NCBI GenBank assembly: GCA_964583765.1
Contig: CAZOWW010000083.1
Span: 1-27,339 of the forward strand
Direction: 5' to 3'
From: CAZOWW01 sp964583765
GTDB taxonomy: Bacteria > Actinomycetota > Actinomycetes > Actinomycetales > Kineosporiaceae
Length of the DNA: 27,339 nt
In this document: positions 7,107-14,329 of the stretch, piece by piece
Layout of the letters: every line of letters starts with the position of its first letter
How positions within the stretch are numbered: position 1 is the stretch's first letter
Position numbers and translations under genes: made by a program
The notes under the pieces: generated by a model
What the model saw: only the letters and a program-made list of their open reading frames with translations
What the model was told of the DNA's origin: nothing
The model's database searches: none

Positions 7107-8139
7107 CACCGGGGCGGTTCCGGCCGGGGCCACCTCGGACGGGGTCGTCCCGGCCGGGAACCCCTCGGACGTCGGTGATCCGGCGCGCGGCCGGGTCTCT
7201 CCGGCGATCTGGTGCTCGGGTGTCTCCAAGAGGTTCCGCAAGCACCAGGCCCTGGACGCCGTCTCGCTGCAGGTGGGCCGCGGTGAGGTGGTCGGGTTGC
7301 TCGGCCCCAACGGGGCCGGCAAGACCACCCTGATCAAGATCATGCTCGGACTGGTCCATGCGGACGCCGGGGAACTCATGCTGCTCGGGCGCCGGGTGCC
7401 CGCGCCGTCGTCGCGCACCGCGGTCGGCTACCTGCCCGAGCTCTTCCGCTTCCAGCCCTGGCTCACCGCACCCGAGGTGCTGCGGCTGCACACCCGGTTG
7501 GCCGGGTTGCCGGTTCCCGCGCACCGGGAACTGCACGAGGCCCTCGCCGCGGTGGGGCTGAGCGGGCGGGACGCCGAGCGGGTCGGCGGCTTCTCGAAGG
7601 GCATGCAGCAGCGGCTGGGCCTGGCGGTGGCACTGCTGGGCCGCCCGGAACTCGTGATCCTGGACGAACCCACCTCCGCGCTGGACCCGGTCGGCCGGGC
7701 CGACGTCCGCGAGGTGGTCCTCGCGCTGCGGGAGCGCGGCACCACCGTGCTGCTCAACTCCCACCTGATCGGCGAGGTGGAGCGTGTCTGCGATCGGGTC
7801 GTCATCCTCGACCGCGGCCGGGTCGCCACCGCGGGCACCCTCGACGACCTGCTCGGTGAGTCCGAGGTGCGGGTGCGACTCGCCACGCCCACCACCGCGG
7901 TCCGGGACGTCCTCGAGAGGTACGGCGCCCGGGAACAGGGCGACGGCTGGACCGTGGTGCGCGGGCTCGACCGTGAGGCGGTCCCTGAACTGGTCCACGG
8001 CCTCGTGCTGGCCGGTGCTCGGATCCACGCCGTCGAACCCACCCGCATCACTCTGGAGGAACGCCTGCTGGACGTCTTGCGTCCCGAGGGCGGACCGGGG
8101 CAACGGGCCGTTCGAACGGACAGGAGGTCCCCCCGATGA
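7093..8139 (+). CDS. ABC transporter ATP-binding protein
   Basis: The 348-residue ATPase shows Walker A GPNGAGKT (71-78), the ABC signature as FSKGMQQRLGLA (~167-178), Walker B LVILDEP (~187-193) and the switch His in LLNSHL. The signature is FSKGM rather than LSGGQ, which is common in ABC-2 type drug, lipid or polysaccharide exporters. About 35 low-complexity residues precede the domain, so a start nearer 7200 is possible. The C-terminal ~110 residues resemble the accessory domain found in many such ATPases. The gene overlaps the anti-sigma gene by 14 bases and the permease by ATGA. It should form the cytoplasmic motor of an exporter with the next protein; the substrate is unknown. Confidence 0.9.
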   Translation: MPTADTGAVPAGATSDGVVPAGNPSDVGDPARGRVSPAIWCSGVSKRFRKHQALDAVSLQVGRGEVVGLLGPNGAGKTTLIKIMLGLVHADAGELMLLGRRVPAPSSRTAVGYLPELFRFQPWLTAPEVLRLHTRLAGLPVPAHRELHEALAAVGLSGRDAERVGGFSKGMQQRLGLAVALLGRPELVILDEPTSALDPVGRADVREVVLALRERGTTVLLNSHLIGEVERVCDRVVILDRGRVATAGTLDDLLGESEVRVRLATPTTAVRDVLERYGAREQGDGWTVVRGLDREAVPELVHGLVLAGARIHAVEPTRITLEERLLDVLRPEGGPGQRAVRTDRRSPR

Positions 8140-8984
8140 TCGTGCTGACCATCGCCGGACAGACCCTGCTGGAGGCCCTGCGTCGCCGCGTCGTCTGGGC
8201 CCTGGTCGTCCTGACCGTCGTCCTGCTCGCACTCAACGGGTGGGGCTTCGCCCGGCTCCCCGGACTGCACACGCAGGAGGGCGCGCTGACGACCGGCGAG
8301 GCACGGCTGGTCGCCGCGCAGCTGCTCAATCTCGTCATGTTCGCCATCAGCCTCATCGTGGCCCTCGGCACCGCCTTCCTCGCGGGACCGACCCTGTCGG
8401 GCGAGGTGGAGTCCGGGGTGATGCTCGCCGTCTGCGCCCGACCGGTCCGGCGGTCCTCGGTGCTCCTGGGGAAGTGGCTGGGACTGGTCGCCTTCGCCCT
8501 CGGGTACGTCCTGGCCACCGGAACCGCCGAGTTCGTCGTGGTCGACCGGGCCGTCGGGTACTCCCCGCCCCAGCCGGTGCTCGCGCTCGTGTTCCTGTCC
8601 GCCCAGGCGGTGGTTCTGCTCACGTTGGCGCTGCTGCTGTCCACGGCGCTCTCCCCGATGGCGTCGGGGGTGCTCGCCGTCGGCCTCTTCGGGGCGACCT
8701 GGGTGGCCGGTGTGGTCGGGGGGATCGGCACCACGATCGGCAACGACGGGGTGGAACGGGTGGGTACTGTCGCCCGGGTCCTGTTGCCCACGGACGGGCT
8801 CTGGCACGGGGCGATGCATGCCCTGCAACTGCCCACGGCACTCGCCGCCGCCGGCCGCGCGGCGGGGGCGGACCCGTTCCTGAGTTCCTCGGGACTAGAC
8901 GCCGGCTATCTGCTCTGGGCCGTTCTCTGGGTCGCCCTCGTCCTGGCCACCTGTCTGCGGCTCTTCACCCGCCGGGATCTGTGA
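8136..8984 (+). CDS. ABC-2 type transporter permease
   Basis: The 282-residue membrane protein has about six hydrophobic segments, near residues 17-35, 62-85, 105-125, 148-170, 175-205 and 258-275. It carries the family sequence SGEVESGVMLAVCARPVRRSSVLLGKWLG after helix two, which resembles ABC-2/NosY-type permeases that pair with a single ATPase. AGGAGG stands nine bases before ATG 8136, which also overlaps the ATPase stop. Together they would form a homodimeric or heteromeric exporter under the sigma/anti-sigma pair. An alternative is a Cu-processing or NosDFY-like role, but no nos genes are nearby. Confidence 0.85.
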   Translation: MIVLTIAGQTLLEALRRRVVWALVVLTVVLLALNGWGFARLPGLHTQEGALTTGEARLVAAQLLNLVMFAISLIVALGTAFLAGPTLSGEVESGVMLAVCARPVRRSSVLLGKWLGLVAFALGYVLATGTAEFVVVDRAVGYSPPQPVLALVFLSAQAVVLLTLALLLSTALSPMASGVLAVGLFGATWVAGVVGGIGTTIGNDGVERVGTVARVLLPTDGLWHGAMHALQLPTALAAAGRAAGADPFLSSSGLDAGYLLWAVLWVALVLATCLRLFTRRDL

Positions 8985-9191
8985 CCCGCCGCTCGTACGC
9001 CGGGACCAGGACGGCCGGGCCGCGGCCCCGCCGAGCACCCCGTCACCTCCGGGCGCACCCGTACCCGACATCGCGAGCATGGTCCGCCAGGGGCGGCCAC
9101 TCGCACCGCCCGCACCCGACGCTGACGCCGAGGCCGTCACGGCTCGGCCAGGGGACCGCCGCACCGGCGGATCGCCCTCCGTCTCCGTCCC

Positions 9192-9241
9192 GCAGGACCT
9201 CGGCCCCGCCGCACTAGGCCACACGGCGGGACCGGTCCTGC
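9192..9241. terminator. Large two-part stem-loop, possible terminator
   Basis: Outer arms GCAGGACC (9192-9199) and GGTCCTGC (9234-9241) are exact complements, as are inner arms CCCGCCG (9205-9211) and CGGCGGG (9224-9230). An internal loop separates the two stems. It is the strongest structure downstream of the sigma/ABC operon, about 210 bases after its last stop. A terminator is the simplest reading; a structured RNA is possible. Confidence 0.5.
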
Positions 9242-9563
9242 AGGGCACTGCCTCACATCCGCGCACTGTTCCCCTCGCTCGGATCGCCTCCCAGTAGCCC
9301 TCGCCCCGTGCGACGGGTCGGGCGTGCTCCCACACCCGTCTAACGCCTCACGCCCCTCAGTTCGTTGCACCGTGGCCCGGGTTCCTCCCGAACTCGTGGT
9401 GCGACCTCCATCTCATCCGCTCGCGCGCCCATCACCCGGGCGAGCATGCGGTGGGCACACCGGCGGACCGGTCTGCCGGCACACCTGTCCGCCGACCGTG
9501 CGGTGCACCACGTCCAGGTCGGCCCGTCCCATGCCGCCCGCACCAGGACAATTCCCGATTGAT

Positions 9564-9636
9564 CACACGATGTGTGCTGATACACGTCATCGCGTTGCCG
9601 TCCAAGGCGCCCATTGATCCGATTAGCGGGTAACAT
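9564..9636 (+). promoter_or_regulatory. Possible promoter/operator patch before the hydrolase
   Basis: Within an AT-richer patch are a 13-bp inverted repeat CACAC-GAT-GTGTG (9564-9576), two TTGATC hexamers (9559-9564 and 9614-9619) and a -10-like TAACAT (9631-9636). No pair has ideal -35/-10 spacing. Weak evidence. Confidence 0.3.
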
Positions 9637-9965
9637 GCGGACCACCTGGGACATCCCGGACGTCGCCTGGTTGTCCCGGCAAGGTGAACCCCACCACGCA
9701 CCGGGAGAGCATCACGCGCCGCTGACGTCCATCGCCGGGCCGGGCCGCCCGCCCTCTGCCGCCGTGATGCGGCCCGCGGGCGGGCGTTATCGACCTGCCC
9801 GCACCCGAAGTTCACTCCCGACCCGGCGGCGGGGACACCCACCCGGAGCTGCCCGGGACGGCGCGGAGGTTTCCTTCCACACACCCCACGAAGGGATGTT
9901 TCGTTCCCTGAGCACGAATCCCGGCGAGATCCGCCAGGACGTCATCCGAGCCGAGAGAGGTTCCT

Positions 9966-10859
9966 ATGGGTAGGGCGGTCGCACTGACCGGGAAGAGTCT
10001 CAATGCCGTCTCCGCCGTCTCGCCGAGGGCGGCCGGGAGGATCGCCTTCTCCCTGTTCTGCCACCCCGTGCGGCGGGGCGCGATCCGGCCACGTGAACGC
10101 ACCGTCATCGACCAGGCCGTGCGGGGCACCGTCCACGTCGCCGGTTCGAGCGTGGCCACCTACCGCTGGGGGGACGGCGAGAACGCAGTCCTGCTGATGC
10201 ACGGTTGGGCCTCGCGCGCCTCACGCTTCGCCTCGCTCGTGGCCGCACTGCGCACCCGCGGGATCAGCGTGCTCGCCTTCGACGCCCCCGGACACGGGGA
10301 CTCCCGCAGCCGTGGCAGCACGGTGCTGCGCTACACCGCGGTCGCCCGGGCCCTGAGCGAGCGGCACGGCCCCTTCCGCGCGATCATCGGTCACTCCTTC
10401 GGCGCCCTGTGCGGCTTCCACGCGGTCAAGTCCCACGTCCCCACCGCGCGGCTCGTGGCCATCTCCGGGCCCTCCGACTTCGCCTTCCTCCTCGACGAGT
10501 TCAGCAACGACTTTCGACTACGCCCGGCGATCCGGGCAGAGGTCGTGCGCCGGATCGAACGCCATTTCCAGCACCACCTCACCACGGGCACCGATCTGTG
10601 GGCACGCTTCTCCCCGTGCGAGCACGCCGAGGAGGTCACGGTGCCGGTCCTGATCGTCCACGACGAGGACGACCAACGGGTGCCGGTCAGCCACGCCCGC
10701 CGACTCACCGACGTCTACCTGGACCGGGTGGGACTCGTGATCACCAGCGGTCTGGGTCACGGGCGGATCCTCGGGGATCCCCGGGTGCTCGCGGCGGTGG
10801 CCGACTTCGTCGCGGCCCCGGCGGAGCGTGCGGCGGCGACCGGGGGGCCGACGCCCTGA
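9966..10859 (+). CDS. Alpha/beta hydrolase fold protein, apparent frameshift near the end
   Basis: The 297-residue product has a complete alpha/beta hydrolase core. The oxyanion segment is LLMHGWASRASRF, GHGDS follows, and the nucleophile elbow GHSFGA contains Ser144. The acid lies within VHDEDDQRVP (~232-236) and the catalytic His265 is in GLGHGR. GAGAGG lies five bases before ATG 9966. Substrate is unknown; the family includes esterases, lipases and thioesterases. The next gene is a phosphopantetheinyl transferase. The annotated stop at 10857-10859 follows a run of six Gs (10842-10847). Adding one G would continue the frame through a coding-like repeat region to a TGA at 11030-11032. That stop overlaps the phosphopantetheinyl transferase start. 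The true protein may therefore be about 57 residues longer than shown. Confidence 0.85.
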   Translation: MGRAVALTGKSLNAVSAVSPRAAGRIAFSLFCHPVRRGAIRPRERTVIDQAVRGTVHVAGSSVATYRWGDGENAVLLMHGWASRASRFASLVAALRTRGISVLAFDAPGHGDSRSRGSTVLRYTAVARALSERHGPFRAIIGHSFGALCGFHAVKSHVPTARLVAISGPSDFAFLLDEFSNDFRLRPAIRAEVVRRIERHFQHHLTTGTDLWARFSPCEHAEEVTVPVLIVHDEDDQRVPVSHARRLTDVYLDRVGLVITSGLGHGRILGDPRVLAAVADFVAAPAERAAATGGPTP

Positions 10860-10945
10860 ACGACGCTCCCCCGCACGAGGTCCCGCTGCCTGACATCCCC
10901 CTGAACGAGGTTTCGGTGCACGACGTCCCCCGGATCGACGGAATC
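10856..10945 (+). repeat. Six degenerate 15-bp tandem repeats
   Basis: Consecutive 15-base units begin at 10856, 10871, 10886, 10901, 10916 and 10931, with an approximate consensus CTGAACGACGTCCCC. Read in the frame reached by adding one G at 10842-10847, they encode pentapeptides LNDAP, PHEVP, LPDIP, LNEVS, VHDVP and RIDGI. Third positions are almost all G or C, so the repeats look protein-coding rather than intergenic. Confidence 0.7.
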
Positions 10946-11028
10946 CGGACGCGGTGCGGCCCCAGACGGTCCCGGCCTGGGCGCCTCCGACTCACCGCGA
11001 CTCCCTGCTGCCGAGAGCCGGAGTCACG

Positions 11029-11850
11029 GTGATCCCCGCGGTTCCACCCACCCGGCGCGACGACCGCCACCCCGGACCGACCCGCCCGGACCTCTCCCTC
11101 GGCGACTCGGCTCCCGCCGCGGGCGCGGCCCTGGCCCTGCTGCTCCCGGAAGGCGTCGCCCAGGCGGAGGAGTTCGGCCCGCCAGCCCCGGCTCCGCTGA
11201 CTCCGCAGGAGGAGGCCGTCATCGCCCGAGCGGTCACCAAGCGGCGTCAGGAGTTCGCCGCGGTCCGCGGATGTGCCCGACGCGCCCTCGCCGACATCGG
11301 TGTGCCCTATCGACCGCTCCTGCCCGGCGACCGTGGTGCCCCCGGTTGGCCCGCTGGCGTCGTGGGCAGCATGACCCACTGCGACGGGTACCGGGCGGCC
11401 GTGGTGGCGCACGCCGCGGACTTCCTGGCCCTCGGGCTCGACGCGGAACCCCATGCGGCGCTGCCGGATCGAGTGAGCGACCTCGTCCTGACCCCGGTGG
11501 AGCGGAGCCGTAGGGACACGGCGGCCCTCGCCTGGCCACAGCTGGCCTGGGACCGGCTGATCTTCAGCACCAAGGAATCGGTGTACAAGACGTGGTTCCC
11601 GCTCACCGGCCGCTGGCTCGACTTCCACGACGCGGAGGTGGACGTCATGGTCGCCGCGAAGGGTACCGGATGGGAGGGCACCTTCCGGGCGGACCTGGCC
11701 GTGCCCGGCGTGCGCGTGGGCGGGAGTGTGATCAACACCTTTCGCGGACGCTGGTGCGTGCGGGCGGGCATCGTGCTGACGACGATCGTGCTCAGACACC
11801 CCGACGGCTCCGGCAACGGCAGCGGACAACACCCGGAGGGGACGGGCTGA
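11029..11850 (+). CDS. 4'-phosphopantetheinyl transferase (EntD/Sfp superfamily)
   Basis: The 273-residue product has the three family motifs: GSMTHCDGYRA (~114-124), LGLDAEPH (~135-142, the Asp/Glu magnesium ligands) and FSTKESVYKTWFP (~179-191, with the KE pair). It transfers phosphopantetheine from CoA to acyl or peptidyl carrier proteins. The GS-THC form of the first motif and overall size fit the EntD-like subgroup, often used for siderophore or secondary metabolite synthases. The start at GTG 11029 has GGAG six bases upstream; the in-frame region before it is not supported. The N-terminal ~35 residues are Pro/Arg-rich and may be dispensable. No synthase is in the window, so the partner must lie elsewhere. 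It may be co-transcribed with the hydrolase upstream. Confidence 0.9.
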   Translation: MIPAVPPTRRDDRHPGPTRPDLSLGDSAPAAGAALALLLPEGVAQAEEFGPPAPAPLTPQEEAVIARAVTKRRQEFAAVRGCARRALADIGVPYRPLLPGDRGAPGWPAGVVGSMTHCDGYRAAVVAHAADFLALGLDAEPHAALPDRVSDLVLTPVERSRRDTAALAWPQLAWDRLIFSTKESVYKTWFPLTGRWLDFHDAEVDVMVAAKGTGWEGTFRADLAVPGVRVGGSVINTFRGRWCVRAGIVLTTIVLRHPDGSGNGSGQHPEGTG

Positions 11851-12013
11851 GGTCGCTGCTCGAGGGACGGCGTGAAATCTCCGCGGTCGGCCCGCCGTAC
11901 CGCCCTGCCGGGCGCATAGCGGGGAGGTGACCCTACCCGGGGAGATGACTGCGCCCCCGCGAGGTGGCTGTGGGCGCCGGACGGTCCTGGGGTCATCGCT
12001 GCCGACAGCGGTC

Positions 12014-12043
12014 GGGCCGCCTCGGGAGATCCCGGGGCGGCCC
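12014..12043. terminator. Bidirectional hairpin between PPTase and SGNH esterase genes
   Basis: GGGCCGCC-T-CGGGA-GA-TCCCG-G-GGCGGCCC forms an 8-bp stem, one mismatch, then a 5-bp stem (12014-12043). It lies between two convergent genes and can serve both. Confidence 0.75.
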
Positions 12044-12062
12044 GCCGTGGTGGTGCGTGGTG

Positions 12063-12102
12063 CAGGTGGTGCGCAGGTGGTGCCGTGGTGCTCAGGTGGT
12101 GC
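12063..12102 (-). repeat. Three CAGGTGGTGC direct repeats
   Basis: Copies begin at 12063, 12074 and 12093, directly beyond the stop of the minus-strand esterase gene. Read on that strand past the stop, they would give an Ala/Pro/Thr-rich, linker-like sequence. They may be a decayed linker or simple slippage; no function is evident. Confidence 0.5.
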
Positions 12103-12108
12103 CGTGGC

Positions 12109-13911
12109 TCAGCTCGCGGTGCAGGTGAGCGTGGGCACGGTGTTGGTGCCGTTCCAGCTGCCCAGGAACCCGAAGCTGGTGTTCGCCCCGGCGCCCAGGG
12201 CACCGTTCCAGGACAGGTTGGTCGCCGTGACCGCCGAGCCACTGCTGGTCAGGTTCGCACTCCAGGCCTGGCTGATCGTCTGACCGTTGGCGAACGTCCA
12301 GGCCACCTTCCAGCCACTGATCGCACTGGTCCCCGCGGTCACCGTGACCGCGCCCTGGAACCCACCGGTCCACTGACCCGTCACCGCATAGGTCGCCGTG
12401 CAGGTCTTGCCCGTGCCACCGCTGGTCGTGGTCGTCGTGACCGGCTTGGTCGTGGTGGTCGTCGTCGTGGTCGTGACCGGACGGGTCGTCGTCGTGGTCG
12501 TGACCGGACGGGTCGTCGTCGTGGTCGTGACCGGCTTGGTCGTGGTCGTCGTCGTGGTGACCGGCTTGGTCGTCGTCGTGGTCGTCGTGGTGACCGGACG
12601 GGTGGTGGTAGTCGTCGTGATGGTCGTGCTCGTGGTGAGCAGTGTCAGATTCACCGAGTCAGCCATCGCCTGGGTGCCCGCATCGTTGGGGTGCAGGTGG
12701 TCCCCGCTGTCGTACGCGGAGTTCAGCACCTGGGAATCGCTGCTGCTCGCGGTCGCGGCGGCGAAGTCGAGGACCCCGTCGAACGCGCCGCTCGTGCGGA
12801 TCCAGGAGTTCACCGCGTCCCAGGTGGCCTGGCGGTCGGCGGACCAGATCCCCGAGTTCTTGAAGGGAGTGAGGGTCGCTCCGAAGATCTTCCTGCCCGC
12901 GGTGTGGGCCGCTGCGACCACCTGCTGGTACCCGCTGATGATGTCCGCCGAGGCGGCGCTGTAGCCGATGTCGTTGATGCCCTCGAACAGGATCACCGAC
13001 TGCAGGCCCGACTGGGCGAAGACGTCGCGGTTCATCCGGGTCAGGGCCGCCACGCCGTAGAACGGCGACCCCGGGCGGTCCGCGAGCACCCGGTTGCCGC
13101 CAAGGCCGGCGTTCACCACGGAGACGGTGGGGCTCACCGCGGCCAGGCGCCGGGCCAGGTCGTCGGTCCACCGGTGGTTGGCGTCGCCCGTCGTGTTGGC
13201 CGTGTCCGTGATGGAGTCACCCAGCGCGACCACGGAACCGGACACCGTCGACGCCGCGTCGACGTCCACCCCGTCGATCATCATCCAGCACGGGATCGTC
13301 GAGAAGGCGCTCGCGGTCGTGGCCTGGGACTGGTCACCGGAGGCCAGGAAGTTGGTGTTCGTCGTGAACGGGTGGCTCGTCACCGGGCCGGTCGCTCCCG
13401 GCACATAGGCACTCACGAGCAGCGTGGACAGCGCGGTCACCGGCAGGGTCGCCGCGTCGCTGAACACCTCGGCCCCCACGGGCACGGTCACCGAGGTACT
13501 ACCGGCGAAGGTCAGGGGCACGAGCGAGCCGGTGGTCGGTTGCGCCCCGGAGGACTGCACCGCCACGGAGGCATGTCCGATCTGCAGCGCCTGGGTGCCG
13601 AATACGTTGGTGAACCGCACGCGCACGGAACCACCACCGACCGCCACGAACAGCGCGTTCCGCACCGTCTGGTTGTTCAGGCCGGTCGACGGGCAGCCGT
13701 TCCCAGGAGTCGCGCCGTCCACGGGCGCGCCCTCCCAGGTGGCCACCCAGTGTGGGGTCGACGCCGCCGAGACCGCGGCGGTACCCGCACCCAGCCAGGC
13801 CGCGGCCGCGAGCACCCCCACCACGGTCGACAGCGCAGCCAGGCGCACGGGGGTTCGGGACAGCGCGGGCACGGCCTGAGGATGCCGGCTCGGGGGGAGT
13901 CCGATCCGCAT
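12109..13911 (-). CDS. Secreted SGNH/GDSL esterase with Thr-rich linker and CBM2
   Basis: The 600-residue product begins with a signal peptide (hydrophobic ~20-48, ending AVSAAS). A ~165-residue N-terminal region starts HWVATWEGAP, as in XynE-like SGNH proteins. The SGNH domain follows: GDSITD with nucleophile Ser233, GGN, GINDIG, and DHLH with Asp404 and His407. A Thr linker spans ~424-497. The last ~100 residues are a carbohydrate-binding module of family 2, with a Cys near each end and Trp in GQWTGGF, SGWKVAW and LSWNGAL. CBM2 modules bind cellulose or xylan, so this is probably an esterase that deacetylates plant polysaccharide outside the cell. ATG 13911 is preceded by AGAAGG; GTG 13923 is an alternative. 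It is divergent from the MarR gene, which might regulate it. Confidence 0.9.
   Translation of the reverse strand: MRIGLPPSRHPQAVPALSRTPVRLAALSTVVGVLAAAAWLGAGTAAVSAASTPHWVATWEGAPVDGATPGNGCPSTGLNNQTVRNALFVAVGGGSVRVRFTNVFGTQALQIGHASVAVQSSGAQPTTGSLVPLTFAGSTSVTVPVGAEVFSDAATLPVTALSTLLVSAYVPGATGPVTSHPFTTNTNFLASGDQSQATTASAFSTIPCWMMIDGVDVDAASTVSGSVVALGDSITDTANTTGDANHRWTDDLARRLAAVSPTVSVVNAGLGGNRVLADRPGSPFYGVAALTRMNRDVFAQSGLQSVILFEGINDIGYSAASADIISGYQQVVAAAHTAGRKIFGATLTPFKNSGIWSADRQATWDAVNSWIRTSGAFDGVLDFAAATASSSDSQVLNSAYDSGDHLHPNDAGTQAMADSVNLTLLTTSTTITTTTTTRPVTTTTTTTTKPVTTTTTTTKPVTTTTTTRPVTTTTTTRPVTTTTTTTTTKPVTTTTTSGGTGKTCTATYAVTGQWTGGFQGAVTVTAGTSAISGWKVAWTFANGQTISQAWSANLTSSGSAVTATNLSWNGALGAGANTSFGFLGSWNGTNTVPTLTCTAS
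12421..12640 (-). repeat. Repetitive Thr-rich linker coding region
   Basis: This stretch encodes about 70 residues made of Thr runs of 5-9 broken by RPV or KPV. At DNA level it is a set of GGTCGTCGTCGTGGTCGTGACC-like units in plus orientation. Copy number is likely to vary between strains. The antisense frame gives runs of Val and is not a gene. Confidence 0.85.
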
Positions 13912-14143
13912 GGACTCACTCACCTTCTGATCGTGGGGAAGAGGGCAATCTGCTGGCGGGGAGGAGGACGATCCGGGTGTTCGGCCCCGAAGCGCAGGTC
14001 GCGGGCACGACGGAGCCGCACGGGAGGGACCGACCCTGACGGACCCGGCGGTCCCGATCGGGCCGGAACCGGACGATGGTAAGGCAGCCACGCGCCCGTG
14101 GACAGAGCGGAGAGGAACCGGTTCAGCAGCCCCCAACCAGGGC

Positions 14144-14195
14144 CTGCTCCCATCGAGTCCCTGCCGGGTCTGCTGCCATCGAACCCGTGCCGGGC
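14144..14195. repeat. Tandem pair of 26-bp repeats
   Basis: Units at 14144-14169 and 14170-14195 match at 21 of 26 positions; both start CTGCT and share CCATCGA and GCCGGG. They sit in the divergent promoter region and could be binding sites or simple duplication. Confidence 0.65.
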
Positions 14196-14290
14196 CGACC
14201 GCGGGCCCACGCCGGGCTGCTGGGCCCGCCTCCACCCGTCCGGAGACCGGCGCGCAGCAGCACCCACCACCCGACACCCACCACCGACAG

Positions 14291-14326
14291 GACTAATCAA
14301 ATGCTCAACCAATTCGCTATCCTGGA
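14291..14326. promoter_or_regulatory. AT-rich promoter patch before the MarR gene
   Basis: About 30 bases of far lower GC than the surroundings precede the MarR start. TATCCT at 14318-14323 is a fair -10 element whose transcript would begin at or near ATG 14330, suggesting a leaderless or near-leaderless mRNA. TCAAAT and TCAACC half-site-like repeats could bind the MarR protein. Confidence 0.35.
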
Positions 14327-14329
14327 GCC

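Larger units (their letters stand above)
8985..9965. other. 981-bp region without a convincing gene
   Basis: Open frames here on both strands are short, Arg/Pro/His-rich and lack ribosome binding sites, and I accept none as a gene. I see no tRNA, CRISPR or transposase remnant. The first half holds small hairpins (CCGCCG-CAC-CGGCGG at 9156-9170) and a large inverted repeat at 9192-9241. The middle (about 9550-9640) is noticeably AT-richer than the surroundings and has promoter-like features: CACAC-GAT-GTGTG at 9564-9576 and TAACAT at 9631-9636. If transcription begins there, the hydrolase mRNA has a ~320-base leader. A further repeat, GCGGGC/GCCCGC, lies at 9776-9802. Confidence 0.5.
13912..14329. 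other. 418-bp divergent intergenic region (esterase / MarR)
   Basis: No gene is seen. Both flanking genes read away from it, so it must hold two promoters. It contains a 26-bp tandem repeat (14144-14195) and an AT-rich patch (14291-14320) just before the MarR start. Frames crossing it are Pro/Arg-rich and lack coding signals. Confidence 0.55.

Noticed and set aside
5916..8828. Long minus-strand frames opposite the anti-sigma/ABC genes
   Set aside because: The overlapped plus-strand genes have full domains; these frames are low-complexity shadows.
9614..9973. Plus-strand frame of 119 codons before the hydrolase
   Set aside because: Pro/Arg/His-rich, no ribosome site, and overlaps the hydrolase start region.
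12421..12640. Periodic repeat that might be read as a CRISPR array
   Set aside because: Units are short, vary in length and keep the reading frame as Thr codons; no spacers and no cas genes.
12085..14082. Plus-strand open frame of 665 codons across the esterase
   Set aside because: Antisense of the SGNH-CBM2 gene; related plus frames give Val runs from the Thr linker.
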